64,000 bases of DNA, taken from the NCBI GenBank assembly GCA_016800925.1, contig JABCPU010000033.1, forward strand, positions 62,001-126,000, given 5' to 3'. The DNA is from Suillus spraguei (Eukaryota; Basidiomycota; Agaricomycetes; Boletales; Suillaceae). Position 1 is the stretch's first letter. The number at the start of each line of letters is the position of its first letter. The translations under genes were made by a program, and so were the position numbers. Below are positions 54,285 to 64,000 of the stretch, piece by piece. The notes below the pieces were generated by a model. The model saw only the letters and a list, made by a program, of their open reading frames with translations. It made no database searches and was not told the DNA's origin.

Positions 54285-55432
54285 TGTTGGAATCCGAAGG
54301 ATCCGAGAGGAAAGAGATAGGTACGAGTGAGAAGAGATAAGAAGAGTGGTCCGAGCGCAAGGCCAATAGCGTGTGCCAGCGTGACGACGTCGTTACGCTG
54401 TGCAATATGCCGTTTGATTAGTTTTATTATCGTTGCTATTCCACTCACCTTATAGCTAGTGCCGGGGGCAAAACTCCCAGGCGCACTGCATCAACGTGAC
54501 AATGATTCATGATAACTCATAATGATACTATCGATTATTACATTGACGAGACACCTTTCATAGTTAACAGAGACTGCACATCCCAAGTGCTAGACTTCTT
54601 TTTTTGATGATAGCACTTGTTCCGATGCTAGATTGATCGGTTAGAGCAACATCCAAAGCAGGTGTGTCTGAGTCACGGAAAAGTGGTGCTTCTGTCAGGC
54701 CAATGGCAGCACCTTTCTGTAATAAGACCCTGCGAGCTTCATTGTGGACAGATGGTGGTGCATCCGGGCATTCTTTGGGGTTTGTGAGAGTAAAAGACAG
54801 TGGTTATCTCAGCCTTCAATGCGTTGACCACTGCCACTGGTTGAACTACAATAGTTGCACTTCCAGAATTTTCGACGGGACTTATTATCAACTCGTTCGA
54901 GTTCCTTGAATTTATCAGTTAGGATTTTGGCTGGTGTGGATGTTTTTCGGTGCACATTTTGAGACGAGTTCCAAGTGCAGCCTGAGGATGGTGCAAATGA
55001 TATGGTTCAACTTGAACAAATGGTAAAAAAAACATGGTAATATTGTTACTGTGATGGATTGATGGCGAATCTGTGTAGGAACGCTGTGACCCCCTGGACC
55101 TCTGGTACTACTAGTTGTGCCAAGTTTTGCCGGGACCCCTGAGATACCGCCGGCAATTGCCAAAATGGCACAACTGGCGAGGCGCAATGGCGCAGTATTG
55201 CCAACAAAACTACTTATAGTAGGCGCTCAAGCGCAAAAACATCTCAGTTCTTTTCAAGAGACTGAGATGTAAGTACCTAGTCACCAGTCGCCGTTTTTGC
55301 CCTGGCTAACGAGCATTTTAGTTACCTGTTATCTAGGTACTTTAACCGTCAATATGAGTTCTTTTCAAGAGACTGAGATTTACCTGTTATCTAGCGCGTC
55401 CGCTCCCCACCTTATCGTCTCATAATCCCAGA
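54285..55432. mobile_element. Solo LTR-like element with nested insertion, target duplication GGTAA
   Basis: Starts TGTTGGAATCCGAAGG and ends AATCCCAGA, flanked by GGTAA at 54280-54284 and 55433-55437. Same family as 29100-29514: both share AGCGCAAGGCC, GCGTGTGCCAGCGTGACGAC, GTTACGCTGTGCAATATGCC and the TTCTTTTCAAGAGACTGAG repeats. Removing the nested 757 bp and one duplicated CTTATAG leaves 384 bp. No retrotransposon genes. Confidence 0.75.
54456..55212. mobile_element. 757-bp DNA-transposon-like insertion in the solo LTR
   Basis: CTTATAG occurs at 54449-54455 and 55213-55219; the other LTR copy has a single CTTATAG with no insert. Ends are imperfect inverted repeats: left CTAGTGCCGGGGGCAAAACT, right (complement) GTAGTTTTGTTGGCAATACT, 14 of 20 matching. 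The 7-bp duplication could also be an 8-bp one with one mismatch. The only notable frame (54664-54909) matches nothing, so it is non-autonomous. Superfamily not determined. Confidence 0.75.
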
Positions 55433-55437
55433 GGTAA

Positions 55438-56490
55438 GAGACCCGAGTCTGAGTCTTGGTGGTACGAAAGCATAGTGGTATACAGTAGATATGCTCATAT
55501 TGCATAATGCATAACAAATCAGGTTGAAGATACGCACAGCGGCACCTTCGCGCGACAAGGTTTAGCTTATCGCATCAGTAGCTTTATTCCCTATTTACCT
55601 CTATTTATTCCAGGTATACTCATTTCGGTAGGAATAATTGCTATATTTTTGGGCCCAAGAATGATTTTCTAGTGATTTAATTTATTTATGCATTGATCAC
55701 CACGAAGAGTCTGGTTGAAGCGTCACTTCTGGGACAGAAACTAGTGGTCGGTAGCATTGGGTTGTTCAAAAGGTTCTGTATCCCTCAGGCTTAATGATTT
55801 TGAAAGACAGTGAGAAAGAGCTCAATGGCAACATGCAGATTCATCCATCCCACGTTGGCTCGACACGTATCCCCAATAGCGATTCACCCACTCACTATCC
55901 ATGGACGCCAATTTCAGTCCTGAGTTTCTCCCTCTATATAGATCTCTGGCCCGAGAAGTTGAACATGTGCACAGCGACCCTTGTCCCATGACGATCTGAA
56001 GCTTGTGTCGATCGAGATTATTTGACATGAACTAGGTCATTTCGCACTTCTAAATCCGCAGCACCATGTGCGTAAAAAGGCCCGAGCCACAGCACAGTCC
56101 CCCGTAGATCGTATCATGCTGGCAGCCTCTGCTACTCCTTCACGGTCGGACATGAGCGGCGTTGAAGGCTCGCCTGCCGCTCTGCTCCAGGAGGTGGCAA
56201 ATGCGAATGAACTCAGACAACAAGATGCTGGCGTATATCCAGCTCTCGTGCGCGGTTCGGGAAGACTTCCACCAAAGGTCGGTGGGGGAGTAAGCCGCCT
56301 TAGACAGAAACTTGGATTGCTGGCACTAGCGCAGACTAGTAGCTCACTCGATTAGACTAAGCTGTGTGGATGCTGTTGGAATTTGATTTATCTTTGAAAA
56401 CCACCAAGGGTTTACTCCTACAGCTTGCAATACATATTAGTCTTTAAATGCGGATTCTTGGACTGGAACCTAGATCTTGCACTCCTCCGT
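55438..56490. other. Intergenic, one unassigned open frame
   Basis: A plus-strand frame at about 56024-56355 reads HFALLNPQHHVRKKARATAQ, SPVDRIMLAASATPSRSDMS and ends QKLGLLALAQTSSSLD. It has no ATG at a sensible place and no partner exon, so I do not call it. Confidence 0.4.
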
Positions 56491-57782
56491 TCACACATAA
56501 CCGGCCTCTTTGTTACTTTCGTCCACCAAAGCTTTCACTGCTTCGGCGATTTCCACCGCACCCTAAAACAGCCATATTAGCTTTGTGTCAGATGCTCGAT
56601 TACAAGAGGTGCTCACTGGAGTATCGGAATGGCAGCATATGGAGACCTCAGCGACGTTTGCTCCAATATCAAGCAGCTGTCCTCCGACTGTAGAAACTTT
56701 GTGGAGCTTCAGAAGGTTTGTTACCTGCGATTAGATGATAAAGGAGATGATGAATGAGAGGCTGAACACTGCGACCACTATATGCCAAGAAAAATATTCA
56801 CTCGTTTGCGTACGGCTTCAATGGGTACTGGATCATGCTTCCTAGAGTCCAAGACACAGGTGAATCAAAGTAGCATGGGATAGCAGACGAACTAACTTCG
56901 TTATCAACAACTTCCCCTCATCGTTGTAATCAAGGTCAGCAAACCACTCTAAACTTTCTCATTACCACTTAGTCATGCAAATGAGTACAGCAGTGACAGA
57001 CCTGCAATGAATGGGACACCCAATTCTTCTGCAGCTTGTTGATGAGCTGTTCCAGCTAACCCCATAAAGGCTACGCCTTGAGGACTAGCCGCGCTAGATT
57101 TGAAGATTTTTGTGACACCAACAACTGCCCGTGCAAGGTCGATAGAGCGTGCTGTCTGACCATAGACAGAGCCGTGAGGTTTTATCTATGGCTATCTTCA
57201 GCCACTGGAGTGTAGAAATAGATACGGGAAACCGTACGTGATTCATTGGAAGGCCGTAGCGTTTCAAAAACCCGTCCAGTGCACCTACCTGATAAATAAA
57301 GCAGGACTCTAGCTCGTCCTGCCAACTCGTGAATTTTTTAATGCATTTACATTGCCTGATGACATTGCTCACCGGCTCAATTGCCATCTCGCGACGTCCA
57401 AAACCTTGTAAATCAGGCAAGGAAGGGTGGGCTCCCACGAGGACGTTGTTGGACTTGGCAAGTGCAACTGTCTTGTTCATGACTGAGAAGTCACTGAGCA
57501 GATCTGTTAACACACGAACGAACAGCCAAAGTAGATAGGCAGGACTCAACGAAGCATGGAATCCACAGGCGACATTTGCCAAATGAATTGTCTTCATAAG
57601 ACCTTCGTCATCTCCCTATTCGGTGCTTTCTTGAGAAAATGAGACGATGTTCAATGTGCAATACATACGATAGTATACAAGGAGAAGCCCTTGTACAATG
57701 TTTAACGTGATGAACGACTGCGACGATATTAACTCACCTCCCCCATATCACAGTTCACAGTAGCTTTCAATGGTTTGCTCAT
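56491..57782 (-). CDS. LamB/YcsF family protein (5-oxoprolinase subunit A-like)
   Basis: Family of the bacterial PxpA subunit, acting in ATP-dependent opening of 5-oxoproline. From ATG 57782: MSKPLKATVNCDMGE (family N-terminal NCDxGE), an exon GFSLYTI, then GDDEGLMKTIHLANVACGFH (ACGFHA-type motif) joined over an intron to DFSVMNKTVALAKSNNVLVG, AHPSLPDLQGFGRREM (signature GAHPS..D..GFGRR), YQVGALDGFLKRYGLPMNHV, then KPHGSVYGQTARSIDLARAV, PQGVAFMGLAGTAHQQAAEE, LGVPFIA, YNDEGKLL, KHDPVPIEAVRKRV, VTNLLKLHKVSTVGGQLLDI and last exon AVEIAEAVKALVDESNKEAG, YV, stop 56491-56493. About 8 exons, no break seen. The carboxylase-like gene at 62155 is its likely functional partner. Confidence 0.85.
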
Positions 57783-58131
57783 GGTATATCTAGTTCGTGT
57801 GGTGTCTGTCCGTAAAATTGCCGTTCACTGAAGGCAGAAGACGATGTCGCTGATAAGCTGGATATCCTGGAAGAACTGCCAGTAATTGAAAGCAGGTGAC
57901 CACAGTTCCGAAGAACCTCGGCCCGCGGTTGCACATACTAATGGCTGCGCCATGACCAGTGTAAAGTGGACAAAAAGCAGCCCTGATCACAAGATAAAAT
58001 TGGTTCCTATTGGTATCATGAAATATCAATAACATGCGTATATAAATAAGCATCACATGAGCAACTGTGAGAATGTCCGCCGAATGATGAACAATATTAA
58101 TGCATAATGTCACACCTCATTTGCTTGGCTA

Positions 58132-59939
58132 TCAATACTCCATCTGGATGCTAATTTCTCTTGTAGAACCCATGTTGGACTTCTCGGGCGTGTTTCGTTG
58201 CTCGGCCGCACTGTCTGAGCAGTTTGGTCTGACAGAATTTGATCTATAGGACTGAATGGTGAACATAATGAGCATAACATTGTGAAATAAAGCTACCTTC
58301 ACTAGGGTTTGAGTTGCTTGGCGGCGCATTTCTGGACACCCAAGATGGATGATATGCAGGCGGAAGCCTTTCTGCAGGTGCGTCATGGGGGAGAATCAAC
58401 GTGCCGGCATCATCTTCTCGGCTGTGTGGCCCCGTTTCATATAAACTGTCATTCACATTATATGACACCCCAGTTGACGTGCTGAAGGACTGGACTCGCT
58501 CGGGGTTCAAAGAATGCATCACCGGCAGAGTAGACTCCCCAGACCCGTGATGGCGCCGAACTGGACTGAAACTACTGTATCCCTGAGCGGCTACTAAAGA
58601 ATATGGTGAGTGCATGAGTGAGCACATTAAGAGTACAAGCACCTGGTTCAGTATTCGTGAAGGACGCGCTATAGACAGGCTGGACGCCGTGTGATTGGCC
58701 CGGGAACACGGACGACGTATCCTGGATCATGCGAGGCCGTTTACGCCGTCTGTAACAGTAAACACCACCGAGAACTGCGATTATGGCGAGCGCAGCGCCA
58801 CCCACTGCACCACCGATGATAGCTTTCTGTGAAGTAGATGAAGTAACTGAAGTGGTTTTCTCAGAGCTAGAAGACGATGCAGAGATGATATTGGTGAAAG
58901 TGAGAGAGGCGGCTGCAGTAGGGACTGTTGTAGATGTGGGGAGGGATGCCGAAGGTGAAACTTGGTTCGGGCAAACCGTGAAAGTGTTGTTGTTGTTTAT
59001 CGTTTGCTGTTCTACTGCATAATCCGCTGTCCATCGACTGGGACATCGTAAGGAATGAACTACCACCCTATTTTGATATTTAACTCACTAGTACCTAGCT
59101 CAGGGTTAGACAAGTACTGAGTGCGCCAGATAGATGCCTACCAGGATCCATCACTCCAATAGGATCTATTATACAGAAAGTTATCAATCTTGATGTTCAC
59201 GTTGCACACAGCCTGCTGAATGTCCGCAGGAAGTCTAATTTATACCAAGTGGCGTTGTGAGTGGGTGCGTTGTCTTCAATCTCGATTTACTCACGACTGA
59301 TTTGTGCTAGTACCACAACTGGCAAGATAAATAGTGTATGCTCCAGCACCTACAGTGCAAGTGAGTCGTTGTGTTAAAATAGATTTGAGTCGTATTACCT
59401 GCGTCAATTCCAGATACATTGCCCGGTTCAGCGTCTTCTTGGCAACTGCATGTTTAGACAACTGTTATTAGTGAGCCATGAAAGAGAAGCATATGAATTA
59501 CTTCATGCAGAGCATACTCAATGCGAATGCGACAGAATTGCAACAGCAATCAGCTGATCATCACTTTAACAAACGTAGGCGATTGGCGCGATAAGAAAAA
59601 GACCCACAAACTTGATCATTGCAGCGATCACCAGGGGTGTCCGCACTGAAATTTCCCACCACATCTGTTTGCTATACGTGTTAATACATGCCAGAGAAAG
59701 ACTTGGAGACACGCACAAGCACTGTTGCATATTTGTCGAAGCCGCTGATATGTCGTGCCTAACTTATTGGCAATTTTTCATCCGAATCACTCCAAATGCT
59801 GTAATGACTTACAAGGCGTTTCACCGACTGCAGTTGTGTACCAATCCAGTTGACTGCTAAGACATGTCGTATTTCCGACCGCTAAAACAGCACATGCATG
59901 ATGTAGAAGTAAGAGGGCAGCCCATGCAAGTTTCTGCAT
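58132..59939 (-). CDS. Secreted-then-membrane Ser/Thr-rich single-pass protein, unknown function
   Basis: From ATG 59939: MQKLAWAALLLLHHACAVLA is a clear signal peptide, then NTTCLSSQLDWYTTAVGETP. Further exons give TPGDRCNDQ, DCCCNSVAFALSMLCMK, SCQEDAEPGNVSGIDA, AGAYTIYLASCGTSTNQS, PADIQQAVCNVNI, WTADYAVEQQTINNNNTFTV, a Ser/Thr-rich stalk (SASLPTSTTVPTAAASLTFT), and the membrane helix IIGGAVGGAALAIIAVLGGV followed by YCYRRRKRPR. The cytoplasmic tail is proline- and serine-rich; stop 58132-58134. The Cys-rich N-terminal block (WYT..VGETPC, CCCN..AF.LSMLC) is one I have seen in many agaricomycete proteins without assigned function. Type I topology is inferred. Confidence 0.65.
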
Positions 59940-60260
59940 GCCCGACGGTCTATGTGATGCACACGATATCGAGGTGTGAGGGGAAAAAACGGGTAGTTAG
60001 CTTGACACTGAAGTATTAAATAGCTGTTCGTCGATGTACGGCAGTGCCGAGGAGGCTCCGCACCCCATCAAAGTTGGAAGTACTTGAGCCTCCTAGGTTC
60101 CACTGATCATCAGCGAAGTATTCGGAACCTGAAGGCAACCATCAAGTTAAATTTTGATCTATATTTACAGCTCTTTGCATAAAGGATGGCAGTGGCGTGG
60201 AATTTTCGTTCAAATAGGAAATTTAGCTTGTGGAGCCTTGTACTACCCTTATTATCATCA
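59940..60260. other. Intergenic, nothing supported
   Basis: About 320 bp between the membrane protein gene and the transposase relic. A transposon end may lie here but I could not define one. Confidence 0.4.
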
Positions 60261-61050
60261 TGTAATTTCGCAAGATCAGTCGTGACGTGAAACTTGCAGC
60301 AATCCGACTCCATGAACGGAACCTTCTGAGCCTTCGCGACATCCTAGACTCCTGCGGATTTTCCGACCGCACTTGGTTTCGGATTTTGAGGCTCTGGCGC
60401 GATACCGGTGATGTTGTGAACCATCAGCCTAGCACAGCAATGCATGGTTGTCTGCGTGCTCTCGATTGTGAAGATATTGATTGCCTGCTTCGTCTTGTAA
60501 GGCAGAATCCTGACTATTTTTTGGACGAGCTCATGCACCTCCTCGCAACAAACCAATTCATATCTGTCCATTTCACCACAATCTTCCGTGAGCTCGAACG
60601 TGCTGATGTGAGCTACAAGAAACTCAAGCGCATTGCCAAAGAACGAAACGAGACTCTCCGTGCTGCATTCATCACACGCATGGCTCAGTATGATCCATCA
60701 GAGTTGGGATTTATTGATGAGACCTCGAAAGACGAGCGAACACCTGGTAGACGCTATGGACGATCAAGGACAGGTACACCTGCAGAGAAAAAGCAGGTAT
60801 TTGTGCGTGGACGGCGGACAAAGGCCTTCTCACACTGGATGGCATTGTTGCTGCAACTGTTGTCGAAGGCTCTATGACCCAGGAGTTGTTCCTATAATGG
60901 CTTGAGAACATTGTTGTGAGTCTCGCCATGAATGTACTGTCGACGTACCAAAAAAACTTTGTCAGCTCCCAAAGTGTTCGGCCTATCCTGGTCCCTTCAG
61001 TGTCCTTGTAATGGACAATGCGAAAATAAGGTCACTGTCATGCTCTAGCA
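60261..61050 (+). pseudogene. Dead Tc1/mariner-type transposase
   Basis: Frame reads RDVKLAAIRLHERNLLSLRD, ILDSCGFSDRTWFRILRLWR (helix-turn-helix), DTGDVVNHQP, HGCLRALDCEDIDCLLRLVR, LATNQFISVHFTTIFRELER, LGFIDETSKDERTPGRRYGR (first catalytic Asp region, FIDET), KKQVFVRGRRTKA. It then shifts frame near 60818 to LLTLDGIVAATVVEGSMTQE, LFL followed by an in-frame TAA, WLENIV, and after an intron-like gap PGPFSVLVMDNAKI (second Asp, VMDNA), where it ends. The third catalytic acidic region is missing. Frameshift, nonsense and truncation make it inactive. Confidence 0.85.
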
Positions 61051-62154
61051 GGCTCTTGTGTTTTTTAGAGGCAGGAATAAAGTTATAATGGCATAATGAT
61101 AATGAATTACAGGGAATGTGAGCGTATATGTACAACGAGCTAAATTTCAAAGTCCAACATTTCCTAATTGAACGAAGATTTCACGCCCATCCTTGAAAGG
61201 CTGTAATCGGAGTACAAACCAATATGTTACTTAGTCATGTAAACTCAGGACCCAAGTACTTGATGGCTCAAGCTCAAGCTCGAGTACCAATCAAAAGCTA
61301 TCAACTAATCAAAGCAATGATCGCAAACTGTCCGGTAATAAGTAGGAGTAGTCATTGAGTGAGGCATTCGAAGCTGAGGCTAACAGCGCTCAGCGCTGGA
61401 GGTCCGTTAGTGAGTGCACGCCGAACACGTCACTTGTATTTCCCCTAGATGTGACTCAGAGTTGGATGCTATGCACATAGCATGCTAAAACAATCATAAC
61501 AACAGTATAGGATTCACTGTTGTACTAACTTAGAAGGGTGTGGCGATGAGATTCCCACATTGCTCGATGATAGAGTAGTGTCAGATGCGACAGACGGTGG
61601 GGGTAAAACACCTCTCGCCGTCAGCCATAATATGCGCGAGTGGGGGTAATGCACCTACATAGAAACGCGTCCGATACTGTGACCAGAGCCGTGCGTGTCA
61701 GAAATGAGTGCTGTGCAGCCCTACCGAAAACCTCCCTGACATAGTCACTAGTTTTGCCCTCAAGAAGCAAGGAGGTCTTGTCGCAGAGTGCGCACGACAG
61801 ATAGCCAAAAAAAAAGCCGGGCAAAAAGACAGAAACTTATGAGTCTGTTCGGATAAGGCGTGCTCAAATCTCAAGTTGTCACGGTCAAGAGTTGTCAGCT
61901 CTTTGTTTGTACCATTGTGCAATTGTAATTTCGGTTCCCAGAAGAACCCGGTATCACTGTCTCAATGTGCCACTCGGGCTGCCGGCTCAATTCCTGCACA
62001 CGCTCTAGATCAGGCGCTTCAAGGACACATGATCATGTCAGTCACGGTATACGCGGCTTTATCCCTTATCAAACTCAAACCAGACTTCCCTCCCTGATAT
62101 ATAATGCCTAGAATCATGGTATGAAAAAAAGCCCGTCCCGAATTCACCACCAAC
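61051..62154. other. Intergenic, promoter side of the carboxylase-like gene
   Basis: About 1.1 kb with no supported gene. Small minus-strand frames at 61621-61922 are not convincing. Confidence 0.5.
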
Positions 62155-64000
62155 ATGTTACTCAATAGCGAATATGCTAACCACAAGCTATTGGTTGCAA
62201 ACCGAGGAGAGATCGCTGTTCGAATCATTCGAACTGCTCAACGGCTGGGTATAGCAACAGTAGCCATTTACACCTCGTCAGATGCCCTCTCTCCTCACGT
62301 TACCATCGCAGACGAAGCCGTTCATTTGCAGAGCCGTGCCAGTGACCAACAAGTTGAACAATTAGTATCGGAGTCGAAGTTGTATTTATCGAGTGCTATT
62401 ATCATCTCAATATGCATGCAGTATCGGGTTACCATGGTTCATCCAGGTTATGGATTCCTCTCGGAGAATGAAGAATTTGCACTTTCTGTAGAGGCAGCTG
62501 GGATCATCTGGCTCGGTCCGCAACCAGACATTATTCGGACTATGGGTCTAAAGCACGAAGCCCGTCGTCTTGCTGCAGATGCCGGCTTGCAGCTCGTTCC
62601 AGGATCCCAAGGTCTTGTAAACACTCTTGACGAGGCCCTAAGCATAGCAAAAACGATTGGATTTCCTGTGATTCTGAAAGCGACGGCTGGGGGAGGGGGG
62701 ATGGGCCTTCTTGTTTGTCGAAATGATAGCGACCTCTCCAAATGTTTTATCAGTGCTCAGGAGAGGGCAACCGTAAGTATAATAGTTGACACACATGTTG
62801 AAGCTGAATGTACATTCCCAGTCGCTGTTTCATGATGGGGGCGTTTTTATTGAACGATACTACCCTGCAGCACGCCATATCGAAATCCAGGTTAGTATTT
62901 GTGAAGTTTGAATCTACCTTGTGCTCCATTTCGGCAAAACAGGTGTTCGGTAATGGACTGGGCGATGTGGTACACATGGGGGAGAGGGAATGCAGTGTTC
63001 AAAGGCGACATCAAAAAGTTGTGGAAGAGACCCCGAGTCCATTCGTTGCAAGTCATTCAGGTGAGCTATTTAGAAAGCTGGTGGAGTAGCCTGTGCTGAT
63101 ATTCCACAGGTCTTCGTGAAGATATGTGTGATGCAGCCGTGAAGCTGTGCAAAACCATCAAATATGCATCCGCAGGTTGGATAGCCTATAATGATCGGCG
63201 GTTGTATCTTACTCATTGCGAGCCAGGTACCGTAGAATTTCTTGTGGACGATGAGTCGGGGGTGTTTTTCTTCCTTGAAATGAACACGCGTATCCAGGTG
63301 CGTGGAGTGGTGATCAACGTCAGTAAACACGTCTTCTAATTGCATATAGGTCGAGCACGCTATCACAGAGGCTATACACCCTGGCCTGGACCTCGTAGAA
63401 ATGATGTTAACGCAAGGAATAGCACAGCGATCTGAAGCGAAAGGTTTTGATCATGCGAGTCAGAGTATGACACAAGCTATTTATGACAAGAACCTCTTGC
63501 CTCTCGTATCCATGCCATTGAAGCCAGAGTCTACTGTGAAAACCCCTCAGAAGGCTTTAAACCCAGTCCAGGTGTCCTCCAGTTCGTGGAATTCCCTCAA
63601 GAGAATTGGCTCCGCGTCGACAGCTGGGTATGTATGCTGCCCTGTGTCCTGCGCTACACTTTAAGTGTAAACTTTGCAGGTGTCAACCGGAACGGAAGTA
63701 ACTCGATTCTTTGACCCTTTGATATGCAAATTAATCGTGACCGGTTCAACACGAGAACAAGCAATTTCCAGGATGGCCCAAATATTGAAAGCCTGCAAAG
63801 TCTTTGGCCCGCCGAACAATCTGGCCTACCTTGCTTCAATATGTGACAGTACTATTTTCAAAGAAGGGAGGGCCACAACACAATTTTTGGACAACTTTGG
63901 TTTCTCCCCAAGGTGTGCAGCTGGATATGAACTAAATGACCCACTGGCTAATTTATTTCGAAGCACATTCACTGTCTTATCAGCTGGTATTGAAATGACT
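62155..64000 (+). CDS. Biotin-carboxylase-domain protein, urea carboxylase-like (5' part)
   Basis: Runs off the right edge. ATG 62155: [40 protein letters not shown] (biotin carboxylase N-domain), [55 protein letters not shown] (ATP-grasp glycine loop), [76 protein letters not shown] | [23 protein letters not shown] | [19 protein letters not shown], then [37 protein letters not shown] and [20 protein letters not shown]. The end, [12 protein letters not shown], looks like the start of the KipI/PxpB-like region that follows in urea carboxylases and differs from acetyl-CoA or pyruvate carboxylases. Downstream domains and the biotinyl Lys lie outside the window. Introns are small; no frame break seen. 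Confidence 0.8.

Noticed and set aside
54664..54909. Transposase gene in the 757-bp insert
   Set aside because: The frame is only 81 codons and shows no DDE-type or DNA-binding motif.
62155..64000. Acetyl-CoA, pyruvate or methylcrotonyl-CoA carboxylase subunit
   Set aside because: The biotin carboxylase part alone is ambiguous, but the residues after it ([11 protein letters not shown] ... [11 protein letters not shown]) fit the urea-carboxylase type better; kept as urea carboxylase-like with caution.

Overview
The window reads as nuclear DNA of a filamentous basidiomycete, probably an Agaricomycete. Genes are dense in short (about 50-60 nt) GT-AG introns, there are no bacterial-style operons, and several proteins match gene families familiar from mushroom-forming fungi. 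No rRNA or functional tRNA gene was found. Ordinary genes alternate with tandem duplications, gene relics and nested transposable-element insertions, so much of the interest lies in its structural history.

Layout. 0-6.3 kb: two head-to-tail copies of a membrane family-2 glycosyltransferase (the first cut by the window edge). 6.8-7.4 kb: a small membrane protein. 7.6-18.3 kb: an NAD-dependent epimerase with a one-base frameshift plus a stray 3' fragment of it, two complete short-chain dehydrogenases (SDRs) on the minus strand with several SDR relics, and a repeat element carrying a tandem array of tRNA-like cores. 20.9-22.9 kb: a cluster of small beta-trefoil-like genes (two complete, one relic). 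23.6-25.0 kb: a Met22/Hal2-type 3'(2'),5'-bisphosphate nucleotidase. 26.9-34.2 kb: a duplicated amidase plus small membrane protein block. Its left copy has lost most of the amidase by a microhomology deletion, and between the copies sits a second tRNA-like array element, itself hit by a solo LTR. 35.5-37.6 kb: a GPI-anchored chitin deacetylase. 39.3-40.9 kb: a decayed PIF/Harbinger element with a smaller element inside it. 43.3-53.9 kb: a tandem duplication of a dynamin-like GTPase plus an aldo-keto reductase (one reductase reduced to a relic). 54.3-55.4 kb: a second solo LTR with a 757-bp insertion flanked by a 7-bp target duplication. 56.5-64 kb: a LamB/YcsF (PxpA-like) gene, a Ser/Thr-rich single-pass membrane protein, a dead Tc1/mariner transposase, and the 5' part of a biotin-carboxylase/urea-carboxylase-like gene that runs off the window.

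How genes may work together: the PxpA-like protein and the carboxylase-like protein belong to families linked in ATP-dependent lactam or urea/amide chemistry, and an amidase lies elsewhere in the window. This is suggestive of amide-nitrogen use, not proof. The glycosyltransferases and the chitin deacetylase act on the wall or extracellular glycans. The most unusual structure is the pair of tRNA-like tandem arrays: about nine or ten cores, most with recognisable Pol III A/B boxes and a T-run, on a period of about 140 bp. All exon boundaries were inferred by eye from reading frame, conserved protein motifs and GT-AG signals.
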